Part shown: in pieces, positions 1 to 10,290 of the stretch | Numbering within the stretch: the stretch's first letter is position 1 | Layout: the number at the start of each line of letters is the position of its first letter | Assembly (NCBI GenBank): GCA_943787265.1 | Contig: CALSLT010000014.1 | Coordinates: forward strand, 124,001 to 188,000 | From: an uncultured Planctomycetaceae bacterium | Lineage (GTDB): Bacteria > Planctomycetota > Planctomycetia > Planctomycetales > Planctomycetaceae | Direction of reading: 5' to 3' | DNA: 64,000 nucleotides | The notes under the pieces: generated by a model | What the model saw: only the letters and a program-made list of their open reading frames with translations | What the model was told of the DNA's origin: nothing | The model's database searches: none | Position numbers and translations under genes: made by a program

Positions 1-218
1 TAATGCCTCCGTGCATCAAATCGTGCCGCTGCCAGAAATCGTCACTCAGAATACGCGGCAAAGCGATGTGTGGTAACAGTTTTCGGACATTCTGTCAGCC
101 CTGTTCTGCCACGCTCGCGGATATCGGTGTTCGAACTTAAACTCCGCAGTCGGCCGTCATGCTGGTTCTTCCGGCAGCCGTTTCCCAGAAATTTCAGAGC
201 AGAATACCAGGCAGAACA

Positions 219-608
219 ATGCCGGACTGGCTGGCCGTAGGAATTGGCGGCTTCGTGGGAGCGATCTCGCGATTCCAGATCAGCCTGACGCTGAACGGCT
301 GGAGCACGCAACGATTTGGACGTGTCTATCCGTTCGGAACGTTCGCTGTGAACATTGTCGGTTGCTTGCTGATTGGAATTCTGATGGCACTGGCGGTTGA
401 CAAAAAACTTCCCGATTTCTGGCAGAAGGCGCTGGTCACCGGCTGCTTGGGATCACTCACGACATTTTCGACCTTCAGTTACGAAACCGTTGGTCTGATT
501 CGAGACGATCGTCCCGGCCTTGCCGCTTTATACGTCGTTGCCAACCTGGTCGTCGGATTGATCGCCGTCGTGATCGGGATGGGCATCGCCAGAGCGATCG
601 TTCGATGA
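219..608 (+). CDS. crcB: Fluoride channel/exporter CrcB (Fluc)
   Basis: A 129-residue, four-helix membrane protein of the CrcB/Fluc family, which forms dual-topology dimers that let fluoride leave the cell. Family marks visible are GGFVGAISRF near the N-terminus, the FPFGTFAVN stretch in the second helix region and GCLGSLTTFSTFS in the third. The frame is open further upstream to 159, but the extra 20 residues are not membrane-like and the usual family length is about 125 residues, so the ATG at 219 is preferred. It stands alone, 83 bases before purB on the same strand. No fluoride riboswitch could be recognised in the 218 bases ahead of it. Confidence 0.9.
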   Translation: MPDWLAVGIGGFVGAISRFQISLTLNGWSTQRFGRVYPFGTFAVNIVGCLLIGILMALAVDKKLPDFWQKALVTGCLGSLTTFSTFSYETVGLIRDDRPGLAALYVVANLVVGLIAVVIGMGIARAIVR

Positions 609-691
609 CCAAATTCAATAATTACTTACTACCGAAAATAAATCCCGAGCGGCACGACGCTCGGAATACCGACTGAATTGGAGAGTCTACG

Positions 692-2122
692 TTGAGCCAC
701 GACACTTATTCGAATCCGTTGATTTCCCGATACGCGTCCCGCGAGATGGCACAACTCTGGTCGCCGCAAAGGCGAATCGCCACCTGGCGTCGGATGTGGG
801 TCGCTCTTGCTGAGTCGGAAAAAGAACTCGGCCTGAACATCTCCGACGAACAGATCAACCAGCTCAAAGCGAACATCGACAATATCGATTTCGAAGCTGC
901 CGCGGGGTACGAACGAGAACTTCGACACGACGTCATGGCCCATGTCCACGCCTACGGAGATGTTTGCCCGGACGCCCGCGGCCTGATTCATCTCGGAGCG
1001 ACAAGCTGCTACGTCACCGACAACGCTGATCTGGTTCTTCTTCGCGAAGGATTGGAACTGGTTCGGAACAGACTGGTTCAGGTGATCGACGCTCTCGGAA
1101 AGTTTGCGGCCGAATATCGCGACCTGCCCTGCCTCGGATTCACACATCTGCAACCAGCTCAACCCACAACAGTCGGAAAACGAGCCACGCTGTGGTGCTA
1201 CGACCTTGTACTTGACCTGGAAGAACTCGAACATCGAATCAGCAAACTTCGATTTCGCGGAGTCAAAGGCACGACGGGAACGCAGGCGACGTTCCTTTCA
1301 CTCTTTGAGGGTGACCATAGCAAAGTCGAGGAACTCGATCGGCTGGTCACCGAGAAACTGGGCTTCGAAGAGTCGTATGCCGTTACAGGGCAAACTTACA
1401 CACGCAAAGTTGACGCACAGATTATCGGAGTGCTGTCCGGAATCGCTCAGTCTGCGAACAAAACCGGCTCCGACATGCGAATTCTGCAAAGCCGCAAAGA
1501 GTTGGAAGAGCCGTTTGAAAAAAAGCAAATTGGATCATCGGCAATGGCCTACAAGCGAAACCCGATGCGGTCCGAAAGAATGTGCTCACTCGCTCGCTAC
1601 GTAACAAGCCTGCAGAGCAGTGCAGATCAGACCTTCGCCAATCAATGGTTGGAGCGAACGCTGGACGACAGCGCCAACCGTCGCTTGACCATCCCGCAGG
1701 GATTCCTTGCGATCGACGCCGTGCTGATCCTCTTTCAGAACATCACGGACGGCCTGGTCGTTTACCCGAAGACGATCGAAAAGCATCTCAACGAAGAATT
1801 GCCGTTCATGGCGACCGAAGAAATTCTTATGGCAGGAGTTCAAGCCGGTGGTGACCGCCAGGAACTGCACGAACAGATTCGCGTCCACAGCCAGGACGCC
1901 GCTCGGCAGGTGAAAGAGCACGGTCAGGCGAACGATCTGCTGGAGCGACTTAAGAATGATCCGTCGTTCGAAGGTGTCAATCTTTCGGGAGCACTCGATG
2001 GTCGCCGATTCGTTGGTCGCGCTCCGGAACAAGTCGACACTTTCATCGCAAATGTCGTTCAGCCAATCCGTAACCGGTACGCTGGCGTGGCCGCTGACTT
2101 GTCAGGCGAGGTTACGGTCTAA
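692..2122 (+). CDS. purB: Adenylosuccinate lyase PurB
   Basis: A 476-residue enzyme that cleaves adenylosuccinate to AMP and SAICAR to AICAR, with release of fumarate, in purine synthesis. It belongs to the fumarase/aspartase superfamily. The superfamily signature [12 protein letters not shown] is at residues 281-292, the [11 protein letters not shown] segment near residue 80 and [10 protein letters not shown] near 151. The length and the MAYKRNP form resemble the longer, animal-like branch. The start is a TTG: it gives the normal family N-terminus, and a GGAGAG ribosome-binding site lies about 7 bases upstream, while the next ATG would remove 18 conserved residues. hemY follows 43 bases downstream on the same strand. 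Confidence 0.95.
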   Translation: MSHDTYSNPLISRYASREMAQLWSPQRRIATWRRMWVALAESEKELGLNISDEQINQLKANIDNIDFEAAAGYERELRHDVMAHVHAYGDVCPDARGLIHLGATSCYVTDNADLVLLREGLELVRNRLVQVIDALGKFAAEYRDLPCLGFTHLQPAQPTTVGKRATLWCYDLVLDLEELEHRISKLRFRGVKGTTGTQATFLSLFEGDHSKVEELDRLVTEKLGFEESYAVTGQTYTRKVDAQIIGVLSGIAQSANKTGSDMRILQSRKELEEPFEKKQIGSSAMAYKRNPMRSERMCSLARYVTSLQSSADQTFANQWLERTLDDSANRRLTIPQGFLAIDAVLILFQNITDGLVVYPKTIEKHLNEELPFMATEEILMAGVQAGGDRQELHEQIRVHSQDAARQVKEHGQANDLLERLKNDPSFEGVNLSGALDGRRFVGRAPEQVDTFIANVVQPIRNRYAGVAADLSGEVTV

Positions 2123-2165
2123 AATTCATTAGACTTTGTGACCCAATACCTGGAAGCGTTTCCTC

Positions 2166-3656
2166 ATGCCCGACTCCGAAACTCCATCTGTCCCGAAACG
2201 GATTGCCGTCATTGGCGGCGGAGCGTCTGGGCTTGCTGCAGCGCATCGTTTGATTGAACTGTCCAATGAGGAATCGACCAGATTCGAAGTCACTCTATTC
2301 GAAGCAAGCGATACGGTTGGGGGTGTCGCCGGAACGCGACGAATTGGTGATTACCTGATGGAAACCGGGCCGGACATGTTCATCACGAACCAGCCTGCGG
2401 CCCTGAATCTTTGCCAACGGATCGGTTTAAGCGACGAACTTATTCCGACCGAGACTGAACATCGTGGCTCACTCGTCCTGCGAAAAGGCAAGCCGGTTCG
2501 AGTCCCCGAAGGTTTCATGCTGATTAGCCCGGCTAAAGTCTGGCCAGTTTTAACATCGCGCATTTTTTCCCCGCTTGGGAAGCTGCGGATGGGACTGGAA
2601 TACCTGCTGCCTCGGAAGAAAGAACAGACAGACGAAACGCTGGCAGGCTTTGTCAAACGGCGATTCGGTAGCGAAGCATTTGATCGGCTCATTCAGCCAC
2701 TGGTCGGCGGCATCTACACCGCAGATCCGGACAAGCTGAGCCTGCAGGCAACGCTCCCTCGCTTCCTTGAAATGGAACAAAAACATCGCAGCCTGATCAT
2801 TGCCTCACGAAAGCAGGCTGCAGCTCGGGAAAGCGGTTCAGAAAACGACGGAAGCGGCGCACGCTACGGGCTGTTCACAGCGCCACGAAACGGCATCTCT
2901 GTTCTATTTAATCGATTGTTGAAAGTCGTACGCGAGGGAGCTGTCGTGCGGCTCGGAGAAGCTGTCACTTCGGTTTCCAAACAGAGGACGGGCGGATTCT
3001 CAATCACTTCCAATTCCGGAGCGACTGACGAATTCGACGGAGTCGTCGTTGCGTTGCCGGCATTTCACTCCGCAAAAACCCTTGAACCATCCGTGACCGA
3101 TCGCGACGAAACATCGCTCGCAGACTCGATGCGGAAAATCTCCGAATTGCTCAACGAGATCGAGTATTCGTCCGCGGCGGTCGTCGTCAGTGGTCATCAA
3201 CTATCAGATATCGAGCATCCCCTCGACGCATTCGGGCTGGTAATCCCAGCCATCGAAAACCGAAAAGTGCTGGCGATTTCGTTTACCAGTCGGAAGTTTC
3301 CTGGCCGCGCACCGAAAGGCAGAATTCTGCTGCGAACGTTCGTCGGGGGTGCTATGCAGCCTGAAATGCTTGACCAGTCTGACGATGAAATCACAAAGAC
3401 CGTCCTTGCAGAACTGAAGTCGATTCTTGGGGTCAACGGTGAGCCTGACTTCACCGAAGTTTGTCGCTACGAACGCGCGATGCCGCAATATCATCTCGGA
3501 CATTGCGAACGCGTCGCCAGAATCCGAGAGCTGGTCGCAAAGATCGAGGGACTCGAATTGGCGGGCAATGCCTTTTCAGGAGTGGGCATCCCGGACTGCA
3601 TATCGAGTGGCGAGTCGGCCGCCGAAAGACTGGCTGAGCAACTCGTTCAGGCTTAG
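2166..3656 (+). CDS. hemY: Protoporphyrinogen oxidase, oxygen-dependent (HemY type)
   Basis: A 496-residue FAD enzyme of the HemY/PPOX family, which oxidises protoporphyrinogen IX (or coproporphyrinogen III in the Gram-positive branch) in haem synthesis. The dinucleotide-binding loop VIGGGASGLAAAHRL lies at residues 15-29, followed by the family-typical VGGVAGTRRIGDYLMETGPD block near residue 50, and the C-terminal FAD segment GNAFSGVGIPDCI near 470. It lies 43 bases after purB on the same strand and may be co-transcribed. No other haem gene is in the window. The choice between protoporphyrin and coproporphyrin substrate cannot be made here. Confidence 0.92.
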   Translation: MPDSETPSVPKRIAVIGGGASGLAAAHRLIELSNEESTRFEVTLFEASDTVGGVAGTRRIGDYLMETGPDMFITNQPAALNLCQRIGLSDELIPTETEHRGSLVLRKGKPVRVPEGFMLISPAKVWPVLTSRIFSPLGKLRMGLEYLLPRKKEQTDETLAGFVKRRFGSEAFDRLIQPLVGGIYTADPDKLSLQATLPRFLEMEQKHRSLIIASRKQAAARESGSENDGSGARYGLFTAPRNGISVLFNRLLKVVREGAVVRLGEAVTSVSKQRTGGFSITSNSGATDEFDGVVVALPAFHSAKTLEPSVTDRDETSLADSMRKISELLNEIEYSSAAVVVSGHQLSDIEHPLDAFGLVIPAIENRKVLAISFTSRKFPGRAPKGRILLRTFVGGAMQPEMLDQSDDEITKTVLAELKSILGVNGEPDFTEVCRYERAMPQYHLGHCERVARIRELVAKIEGLELAGNAFSGVGIPDCISSGESAAERLAEQLVQA

Positions 3657-3694
3657 AAACACGGTGCGTCAAAAACGTCCGCTGCAGCATGTGA

Positions 3695-5188
3695 CTACTT
3701 CAGCCACTTGCCCGTTCGCTGATCAAGGATCGACTGGAACGCCTGCTTTGGCGAGCCGTTCGCATCAATCAGGCCAGCGTTTGGAAATACGTGGCGGCTG
3801 GCATCGGTCAGATGGCTCCAGTAAATCCCGACGACCGATTGCTTGGCCATGAGCAATGGGAATACCGAATCAATCCATTCGGACTGAGCCTGCTCGCTCC
3901 ACGGACTGCGCCAGCAATCCTCAGCAATGGGCACTTCATCTGAAGCATTAGCATCTGCCCCGCTGCACGATGGAAATGCCAGTGTTACATTCAGAGGCAC
4001 TTCGAGCATGCTCCACTGATCAAGCAACCTAGAGATATCCAACAAGTCCCGCGGAGCGCTGCCTTTGGTATTGTACCCGACTGAAAACTCAAGATTGATC
4101 CCCGAAAGGCCGACCCCACACCGCAACAGAGCGTCAACAAACTGAATCGGAGAAAGCCGGTGTTCGCCATCAGAAAGGTACGAGCCCCAAGGATCCTCGA
4201 TCCGGATCATCAACTGGCCTTCTTCGTCACTCTGCCGAGCGACTTCCAACGTTCGAGCGACAAGTGTTAGACGTTCTTCTTCCGTCAGGTTGAACGATCC
4301 GCCTGTGTTGACTCGTGACGAGACTTCCCACAGACGAACTTTTCCGGCGTACCGCGAGATCGCCGTCTCGACGAAATCGCACAGGAAGCTCTGAAGGTTG
4401 AAGTAGTCATGCCCCCATTGATTCAGCCAGTCGGGCAACCCCTTCGGCGACAGATCAAGCAGCGGGCCTCCCCGCATCAGCAACCGGTTTTCCATGCACC
4501 ACGCGACGAGTTCGTCACATGAGTCCCAGTTGTACTCACCCTCAACCGGTTCAATCTGCTTCCACTCGATCGGAATCGCCGCCGCGTTGAACGTTTCGAG
4601 GAACGGTTCCCGCTGTTTGTACGGGGTGTCGACACAGTTGATGCTGCATCCAAACGAAACGGGAAGCGTTGGGGACCTTTTGAATCGAACCGAAAGCCTC
4701 TGCCGGACATACGCGTTCGCAAGCTGGTCAATGGCTTCGAAGGCTTTGGCGACCGCCTGATCGGCCAACTTTGTGACCTTAGCAACATCAGGCTTCGCAG
4801 CCGTCGCCTGTGCAAAAAGATGATGTGCTTCTTTGTGGACGACTCGGAATTCGTCAGGAATCTGCATCCCGAGACCTTCCCAGGTCGCTAGCTGGTTTCT
4901 CACCTGGCAGATTTTTCCGCGAGCCAGTTCGAGGGACAGGATGTACGCATCCTCGTTCTCACGAAGGCTGGCCGTGCTGACGATTGGCTTTCCAAACCCT
5001 TCAACCGGATAAGGAACCTGCAGCTTGCCGCTGTCGGAGTTGGCTTTTCGAAAATCGACGTTGTCACCGTCGACTTCAAAGCGAGAAGCGAAGACACGTC
5101 CGTCAAAGCCACTGATGTAGGCTCGGGGAAGATCAGCTTCAGCATCCAGCAGTCCTTCAGGATGGACCGTGAACCGCATGACCCCCAT
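3695..5188 (-). CDS. GH10-like (endo-xylanase fold) protein, catalytic residues not conserved
   Basis: A 497-residue protein whose residues 180-490 follow the glycoside hydrolase family 10 TIM-barrel pattern: IPIEWKQIEPVEGEYNWD at 205-222, a barrel strand ending in WEVSSR at 287-292, and the terminal GIYWSHLTDAS...PKQAF block. In active GH10 enzymes the strand at 287 reads WDVVNE, with the acid/base Glu last; here that position is Arg. The nucleophile motif TELD appears as TLAF at 402-405. Both catalytic glutamates therefore look lost. The first 170 residues are a separate region I do not recognise. No signal peptide is evident. It is transcribed away from purC and converges on hemY. It is better called a pseudo-glycosidase or binding protein than a xylanase. 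Confidence 0.75.
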   Translation of the reverse strand: MGVMRFTVHPEGLLDAEADLPRAYISGFDGRVFASRFEVDGDNVDFRKANSDSGKLQVPYPVEGFGKPIVSTASLRENEDAYILSLELARGKICQVRNQLATWEGLGMQIPDEFRVVHKEAHHLFAQATAAKPDVAKVTKLADQAVAKAFEAIDQLANAYVRQRLSVRFKRSPTLPVSFGCSINCVDTPYKQREPFLETFNAAAIPIEWKQIEPVEGEYNWDSCDELVAWCMENRLLMRGGPLLDLSPKGLPDWLNQWGHDYFNLQSFLCDFVETAISRYAGKVRLWEVSSRVNTGGSFNLTEEERLTLVARTLEVARQSDEEGQLMIRIEDPWGSYLSDGEHRLSPIQFVDALLRCGVGLSGINLEFSVGYNTKGSAPRDLLDISRLLDQWSMLEVPLNVTLAFPSCSGADANASDEVPIAEDCWRSPWSEQAQSEWIDSVFPLLMAKQSVVGIYWSHLTDASRHVFPNAGLIDANGSPKQAFQSILDQRTGKWLK

Positions 5189-5516
5189 AGAGGAACCTCA
5201 ATGTTGCTGGAACGGATTATTCTTGTGAATTCAGATGAGCGTCACTCGAAGCTTCAAACCGCGAAACATCCAGCGCGCAGACGAGTCAAAATCCGTTCCT
5301 TGAGTGCCCAAACATTCCTTTTCTGCTCCGATATTTGAGCAGCTAAAGCACTCATCCGGGACCAGAATGTCCCAGAAAGAACGGGCGAGTGTAGTCCCCG
5401 CTCCGCTACTGTTCAACGATCTGACGCACCGGTACACTCCGGCCGAAATGTGACCTCCAGTGCTCCTGTTTCTGACTTATTTGACGGCAATTCTGCCAGT
5501 TCTGGTACAAGCCATA
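5189..5516. other. Divergent intergenic region with two short hairpins
   Basis: This gap separates the minus-strand GH10-like gene from purC and must hold both promoters. Two small inverted repeats are visible: CTGCTC/GAGCAG with an 8-base loop at 5323-5342, and GGGAC/GTCCC with a 6-base loop at 5358-5373. No gene, purine riboswitch or PurR-type site could be recognised. Confidence 0.4.
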
Positions 5517-6404
5517 ATGTCCACCGCAGTACTCCAAACGTCGTTGCCGGGAATGCCTGTTCGGCAGGGAAAAGTTCGAGACATCTACGACTTCGGCGAC
5601 AAGCTACTGTTCATCGCGTCAGACAGAATCAGTGCGTTCGACTGGGTTCTTCCCGACGGAATCCCGGACAAAGGCCGAGTGCTCACCCAGGTCAGCCGCT
5701 TCTGGTTCGACCGGCTGGACGTAACCAATCACGTTCTGAGTCTCGATCCGACTACCCTGCCCCTCCCTGACGGCACCAACGCTGATTCGTTGCAGGGTCG
5801 CAGTATGGTCGTTCGAAAGACCGAAGTGGTGCCAATCGAGTGCGTTGTACGAGGCTACCTGGCCGGCTCAGGCTGGAAAGAGTACCAGGCCGACCGAACA
5901 GTGTGCGGTATCGCTCTGCCAGATGGGCTCGTACAGGCCGACCAGCTTCCGGAACCGATCTTCACCCCAGCGACTAAAGCAGAAACCGGGCACGACGAGA
6001 ACATCTCGTTCGAAGAAACGTGCAGTCAGATCGGTCAGGAACTGGCCAGCAAACTTCGCGACATAAGCATTGGCATCTACACGCAAGCGTCAGAGTTCGC
6101 TCGAGAACGCGGCATCATCCTGGCAGATACAAAGTTCGAATTCGGCCTCGATGGCGACGAGATCGTTCTGATCGACGAAGTCCTGACTCCGGACAGCTCA
6201 AGGTACTGGCCTGCCGACCGCTATGAACCTGGTCAGAGCCCGTTTTCTTACGATAAGCAGTTTGTCCGCGACTGGCTCGAGACAACCGACTGGGACAAAA
6301 ACAGTCCGCCGCCCGACATGCCGGACGAAATCGCCGCAAAAACCCGAGCCAAGTATATCGAGGCATTCGAACTTCTCACCGACGAGACGTTTCCCTGGAA
6401 GTAA
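5517..6404 (+). CDS. purC: SAICAR synthase PurC
   Basis: A 295-residue phosphoribosylaminoimidazole-succinocarboxamide synthase, which joins CAIR and aspartate using ATP in purine synthesis. The N-terminal [20 protein letters not shown] segment, the [23 protein letters not shown] block and [17 protein letters not shown] are diagnostic of the family. The frame is open back to 5460, but the added residues are a hydrophobic stretch absent from the family. The ATG at 5517 gives the standard N-terminus ([19 protein letters not shown]), although its ribosome-binding site is weak. purB is 3.4 kb away and not in the same transcript. Confidence 0.95.
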   Translation: MSTAVLQTSLPGMPVRQGKVRDIYDFGDKLLFIASDRISAFDWVLPDGIPDKGRVLTQVSRFWFDRLDVTNHVLSLDPTTLPLPDGTNADSLQGRSMVVRKTEVVPIECVVRGYLAGSGWKEYQADRTVCGIALPDGLVQADQLPEPIFTPATKAETGHDENISFEETCSQIGQELASKLRDISIGIYTQASEFARERGIILADTKFEFGLDGDEIVLIDEVLTPDSSRYWPADRYEPGQSPFSYDKQFVRDWLETTDWDKNSPPPDMPDEIAAKTRAKYIEAFELLTDETFPWK

Positions 6405-6544
6405 CCTGAACCGACGCAACTGGCTGGTTTGGTTTTCGCAGTGGCGTCCAATAAACTCTGTGGTTTGAAGCATTTCATGCGGCGAAATGGCCGCTGGGCA
6501 GGTCCGGATTTGAAGTTAGTCGTCCGGCAATATTCGGTGGAGTT

Positions 6545-7972
6545 ATGGCGAAAGATTTTCTGAAAGACACGAAAGATCACTACGACGTCGTTGTCATCGG
6601 CAGCGGCCTCGCCGGGCTGACGTCGGCGAACACGCTCGCTCGTCAGGGGCGATCTGTGCTGCTGCTCGAGCATCACTATCAGCTCGGCGGAATGGCCACC
6701 TGGTTCAAACGACGCAACGGCCACATCTTCGATATCTCGCTGCACGGCTTCCCAATCGGCATGGTCAAATCGTGCCGAAAATACTGGACTCAGGAAATCG
6801 CGGACTCGATCGTCCAGCTCAAAGGTATTCGATTCGAGAACCCGCAGTTCTCACTGAAAACAACATTCGACCGAAAAGACTTCACACGCCTGATCACTGA
6901 TGAATTCGGCATCGAACACCAAACGGTCGATGACTTTTTCAGCTTCGCTCGGAAGATGAATTTCTACGACGATCAAGCGATGACGACTGGCGAACTGTTC
7001 GAAAAGTTCTTTCCCGGCCGTGACGATGTCGTACGTTTGCTCATGGAGCCGATCACTTATGCGAACGGCTCGACGCTCGAAGATCCGGCGATCACATACG
7101 GAATCGTCTTCTCAAACTTCATGAGCAAGGGTGTCTACACTTTCCAGGGTGGCACGGACAAACTCGTCACCCAGATGAAGGACGAGATGATCGCAAACGG
7201 AGTCGATATTCGAATCCGCAGCAACGTGGAAAAGATCGAAGTCGGCCCCGATCGCCAGGTGACTGGAGTCGTCGTCAACGGTCGTCGCATCGGCTGCGGC
7301 GCGATCCTCTCAAACGCCAATCTTAAGCAGACAATCTTTGACCTGATCGGCCCGGAGAATCTTGACAAAGAATATGTCGAAGAGGCCGAAGCCGTTCGCC
7401 TTAACACAAGCAGCTGCCAGGTTTACATCGCTCTGAAACCAGGCGAATCATTCGACCATTGCGGCGACCTGCTGTTCCATTCAGAACACACCGGCTTCGA
7501 CATCGACGCGATTCTCAGCCGCGACGTCAGCAGCAGAACATTCTCATTCTACTATCCAGAGACTCGGCCAGGGCACGATCGCTACGTCATCGTTTCGTCT
7601 ACGAATGCTCGATTCGAAGACTGGGCCAATCTCTCGGAAGAAGAATACGCTGCTTCAAAACAGGATCTTGTCGACACGACACTCGACTGCCTCGAACAAT
7701 ACGTCCCGAATATCCGCGAGAAAGTTGACCACGCCGAAGCATCGACGCCGGTCACGTTTCAGCACTACACAAAACACTGGCGAGGTTCGTCGTTCGGAAC
7801 GAAATTCGAAGGACTCGACGTCAGCCGCAAACTGCCTGAGCAGATCGGCGGCCTGTTCCACGCGGGGTCGGTGGGAATCATCATGTCAGGATGGCTGGGC
7901 GCCGTTAACTATGGCGTCATCGTCTCGAACGACGTCGACAAATATCTGACACCGGCGGTCGCAACAGTCTGA
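6545..7972 (+). CDS. FAD-dependent oxidoreductase, phytoene desaturase / carotenoid isomerase-like
   Basis: A 475-residue flavoprotein of the CrtI/CrtISO/retinol saturase group. The FAD-binding motif [17 protein letters not shown] is near residue 16, followed by [19 protein letters not shown], as in carotenoid desaturases. The C-terminal block [23 protein letters not shown] matches the second FAD-contacting region of the family. A GGTGGAG ribosome-binding site lies just before the ATG. No other carotenoid gene is adjacent, so the substrate is open; a role in carotenoid or quinone-type polyene chemistry is only an inference from the family. Confidence 0.8.
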   Translation: MAKDFLKDTKDHYDVVVIGSGLAGLTSANTLARQGRSVLLLEHHYQLGGMATWFKRRNGHIFDISLHGFPIGMVKSCRKYWTQEIADSIVQLKGIRFENPQFSLKTTFDRKDFTRLITDEFGIEHQTVDDFFSFARKMNFYDDQAMTTGELFEKFFPGRDDVVRLLMEPITYANGSTLEDPAITYGIVFSNFMSKGVYTFQGGTDKLVTQMKDEMIANGVDIRIRSNVEKIEVGPDRQVTGVVVNGRRIGCGAILSNANLKQTIFDLIGPENLDKEYVEEAEAVRLNTSSCQVYIALKPGESFDHCGDLLFHSEHTGFDIDAILSRDVSSRTFSFYYPETRPGHDRYVIVSSTNARFEDWANLSEEEYAASKQDLVDTTLDCLEQYVPNIREKVDHAEASTPVTFQHYTKHWRGSSFGTKFEGLDVSRKLPEQIGGLFHAGSVGIIMSGWLGAVNYGVIVSNDVDKYLTPAVATV

Positions 7973-8111
7973 GAAACCTGCAAACTCGTGATCCAAATCA
8001 CCGATTCGACGATCTGATGGCTCAACAAGCTGGCGACTGAAACTCGGCGGGAGTTCTCCCGGTAAGTTGACCACATCGCGAATTTAGCTCTGCAGACTCA
8101 GGGGTATTTCA

Positions 8112-8519
8112 GTGGCTGTCACATTTTCCGACGACGAACTCCTGGCATTTCTCGACGAGCAACTGCCCGTTGAGCGAGCTTCGACTCTGGAAGAACAGCT
8201 TCGCGACTCGTCAGACATGCGACAGAGACTTGCCGTGCTGATCCGACGCCGCGATCAGGGTGGGCATACTGTCGGAGAAATTTGGCGCCGTCATCGGTTG
8301 AGTTGTCCAACCCAAGCCACGCTTGGCAGCTACCTGCTGGGAGTTCTGGACGAGTCCCTCAGTCAGTACGTCGAGTTTCATTTGGAAACAATCGGCTGCC
8401 GACTTTGCAATGCGGTCATCACTGAGTTGGAAGAATCCCGCAAGCCTCAACCCGCAGACAATCACCGGCGGAATCGATACTTCGAATCGTCGGCCGGAAT
8501 GCTGCGAAAGAACGACTGA
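8112..8519 (+). CDS. Small anti-sigma-factor-like zinc-binding-type protein
   Basis: A 135-residue soluble protein. It begins with an acidic helical stretch (TFSDDELLAFLDEQLP) followed by a paired EEQL-type helix, a pattern often seen in planctomycete proteins that sit near sigma factors and kinases. The second half has a His-x(5)-Cys-x(2)-Cys arrangement (HLETIGCRLC) that resembles the zinc motif of anti-sigma factors, but no membrane segment follows. The GTG start is supported by an AGGGG site about 8 bases upstream. No sigma factor gene is next to it. The function is not known; the anti-sigma suggestion is weak. Confidence 0.65.
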   Translation: MAVTFSDDELLAFLDEQLPVERASTLEEQLRDSSDMRQRLAVLIRRRDQGGHTVGEIWRRHRLSCPTQATLGSYLLGVLDESLSQYVEFHLETIGCRLCNAVITELEESRKPQPADNHRRNRYFESSAGMLRKND

Positions 8520-8607
8520 GCGGACTTTCACAATTCAAGCCAAGTCGCAATTGACAACTTAGGCAAGACACCTAGAATGCGAAGCGTCTCTCTTCTCTCT
8601 CCCCTCA

Positions 8608-8818
8608 CCCAACGATTCATCGTTAGGTTTGGGCGGAAGGCATGGCGGGCTCCTGCGGGAGGTCGCCATGCATTCCATTTTCTGACGTTCTCTCAATTGA
8701 AGGAGCATCCCACCGTGGGTTGCCCCTTCCGTCAGAAATGTTGAAGCATTTGACCCTTTGAGAAAATACTCAACCGGGCAGATGCTCAACCTAACCGGAC
8801 GATGAGCTAGTCGTCCGG
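8608..8818. other. Run of four stem-loops in the gap before the TPR gene
   Basis: Most of the 364-base gap is built of inverted repeats. In order: ACGAT/ATCGT with CCCA/TGGG outside it (8608-8633); GCATGGCG/CGCCATGC enclosing a smaller CTCC/GGAG stem (8640-8671); TTTCTGACG/CGTCAGAAA enclosing an imperfect GAAGG...CCTTC stem (8679-8738); and CCGGACGA/TCGTCCGG with an 8-base loop (8795-8818). None is followed by a T-run, so they are not simple terminators. They could be a REP-like repeat cluster, a structured leader of the TPR gene or a small RNA. No reading frame here looks coding. Confidence 0.5.
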
Positions 8819-8883
8819 GATCCACACTCGCTGAAACTTTGGTTCAGATTCCATGTTTCAGTTCGCGAGTGAGGAAACGCCCC

Positions 8884-9708
8884 GTGACAACGCCGAACGA
8901 GTCATCAACCAAGTGTGCCACTTTGCCGTCCGACGCAACCAGTCTGCTGCTTGAATGTGCGAGACAGTTGGAAGAAAGCGGTCAAATACCCGCTGCCCGA
9001 AATGCATTTCAAGCAGCAGCTTTGGCCGACGAGACCCCCAAGGGTCGAGTTGAACTCGCCGGGTTTCACTTTCGCACCGAGCGTTTCGACGAAGCAGGTC
9101 AGGAGTACGAATCGCTACTCCGACTCGCCGCCGAATCAGACGACCGTCGGCTCGCGGAGGTCGCTCGCCACAACCTCGCTGCCATTTTTCGAAAAACCGA
9201 GCAGTCATCTCGCGCCATGACGCTCCAGGCCAGAGCAACTGCTGACGCGATCCTGGCAAATGGAGAACTTGACTCCGCTGACCTGACCGGCCGCGCGTTA
9301 GATGCCATCGATCAGGGAGACTTCGGACTGGCAGAAAATCTGTTACTCAGATCGCTCGCCGTTGAGAAGAGCTCTGGCAATCGCAATGGCGAAGCAACCG
9401 ACTGTGCAAACCTGGGAGCACTTGCCCTGCTCCGCGGAGACAACGCGGTCGGAATTCGATTTCTCGCGAGAGCCTACCATCTTCATAGAAGACTGAATGA
9501 CCGGGCAAACGCCGGGACTGACCTGCTGAACCTCGCCGAGGCCTTCCAGAATGCCAGTCGCTGGACTCTGGCCAGCCGATGCCTTCGCCGAGCGATGTCG
9601 CAATTCGAATCCTGCGGGGCAAATCAGTCTCTCAACACGGCGCATGCGAGACTGCGCGAAGTTCGGCAGATTCAGGGAGTCTTCAAACGCGATCCGCTGC
9701 TGAATTGA
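8884..9708 (+). CDS. TPR-repeat protein
   Basis: A 274-residue all-helical protein with about five to six tetratricopeptide-like units, for example ARQLEESGQIPAARNAFQAA near the N-terminus and LGALALLRGDNAVGIRFLAR near the middle. TPRs are protein-binding scaffolds. No signal peptide or membrane segment is visible, so a cytoplasmic place is likely. The frame is open to 8839 with a TTG, but the GTG at 8884 has a GAGGAAA ribosome-binding site at the right distance and is preferred. It follows a gap full of stem-loops. Partner and pathway cannot be told from the sequence. Confidence 0.7.
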   Translation: MTTPNESSTKCATLPSDATSLLLECARQLEESGQIPAARNAFQAAALADETPKGRVELAGFHFRTERFDEAGQEYESLLRLAAESDDRRLAEVARHNLAAIFRKTEQSSRAMTLQARATADAILANGELDSADLTGRALDAIDQGDFGLAENLLLRSLAVEKSSGNRNGEATDCANLGALALLRGDNAVGIRFLARAYHLHRRLNDRANAGTDLLNLAEAFQNASRWTLASRCLRRAMSQFESCGANQSLNTAHARLREVRQIQGVFKRDPLLN

Positions 9709-9792
9709 CTTCCCGCAATGGTTCCGTAGCGTTCGTCTTTCGTCGTTACCAACTAGTCTCTGCACGAAGCTGCTTCGCAGAAAGTCCGCCTG

Positions 9793-10290
9793 ATGCCAAA
9801 CGAAACCTGGAAGGTGCGGGTCACCAAAGACCATCTGGTATTCAGCGCCGCCCACTTCATTACGTTCAAAGGGAATATTTGCGAGCGTCTGCACGGGCAC
9901 AACTGGCGGACGGCGGTTGAGCTGACGGGACCGCTCGACCGCAACTCGTACGTCTTCGACTTCATCGCCCTGCGAGATACGCTGCAGGAAATTGTCAACG
10001 AACTGGATCACCACGTACTTCTTCCAACAAAGCATCCCACCATCAAGGTGAACGAGTCAGAACGCGAAGTCGAAGTTACGTTTGAAGATCGACGCTGGGT
10101 GTTCCCTCGCGAAGACTGTGTTCTGCTGCCGGTTGAAAACACAACAGCAGAACTGATCGCACGCTGGATCGGCGAGCGTCTCCGCCCGACGGTCGAGAAT
10201 CACGATGAGGCTGATGTCTCGATGATTCAGATCGAAGTCGAAGAGAACTTCGGACAGTGGGCCATCTGCCAGATCCCGCTTAGCGAGTAG
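9793..10290 (+). CDS. queD: 6-pyruvoyl-tetrahydropterin synthase / QueD family enzyme
   Basis: A 165-residue member of the 6-pyruvoyl-tetrahydropterin synthase / 6-carboxy-tetrahydropterin synthase fold, which acts on 7,8-dihydroneopterin triphosphate. The zinc histidines are visible as FSAAHF and LHGHNW, and a cysteine four residues before the LHGHN motif (NICERLHGHN) sits where the catalytic Cys lies in QueD. The C-terminal EVEENFGQWAICQ supplies the family glutamate. It is longer than the usual 120-140 residues because of a central insert around ESEREVEVTFEDRRWVFPRE. No other queuosine or folate gene is nearby, so queuosine versus pterin synthesis is undecided. Confidence 0.82.
   Translation: MPNETWKVRVTKDHLVFSAAHFITFKGNICERLHGHNWRTAVELTGPLDRNSYVFDFIALRDTLQEIVNELDHHVLLPTKHPTIKVNESEREVEVTFEDRRWVFPREDCVLLPVENTTAELIARWIGERLRPTVENHDEADVSMIQIEVEENFGQWAICQIPLSE

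Noticed and set aside
629..1234. A 201-codon minus-strand frame opposite purB
   Set aside because: It is the antisense shadow of a highly conserved gene and has no ribosome-binding site or family features.
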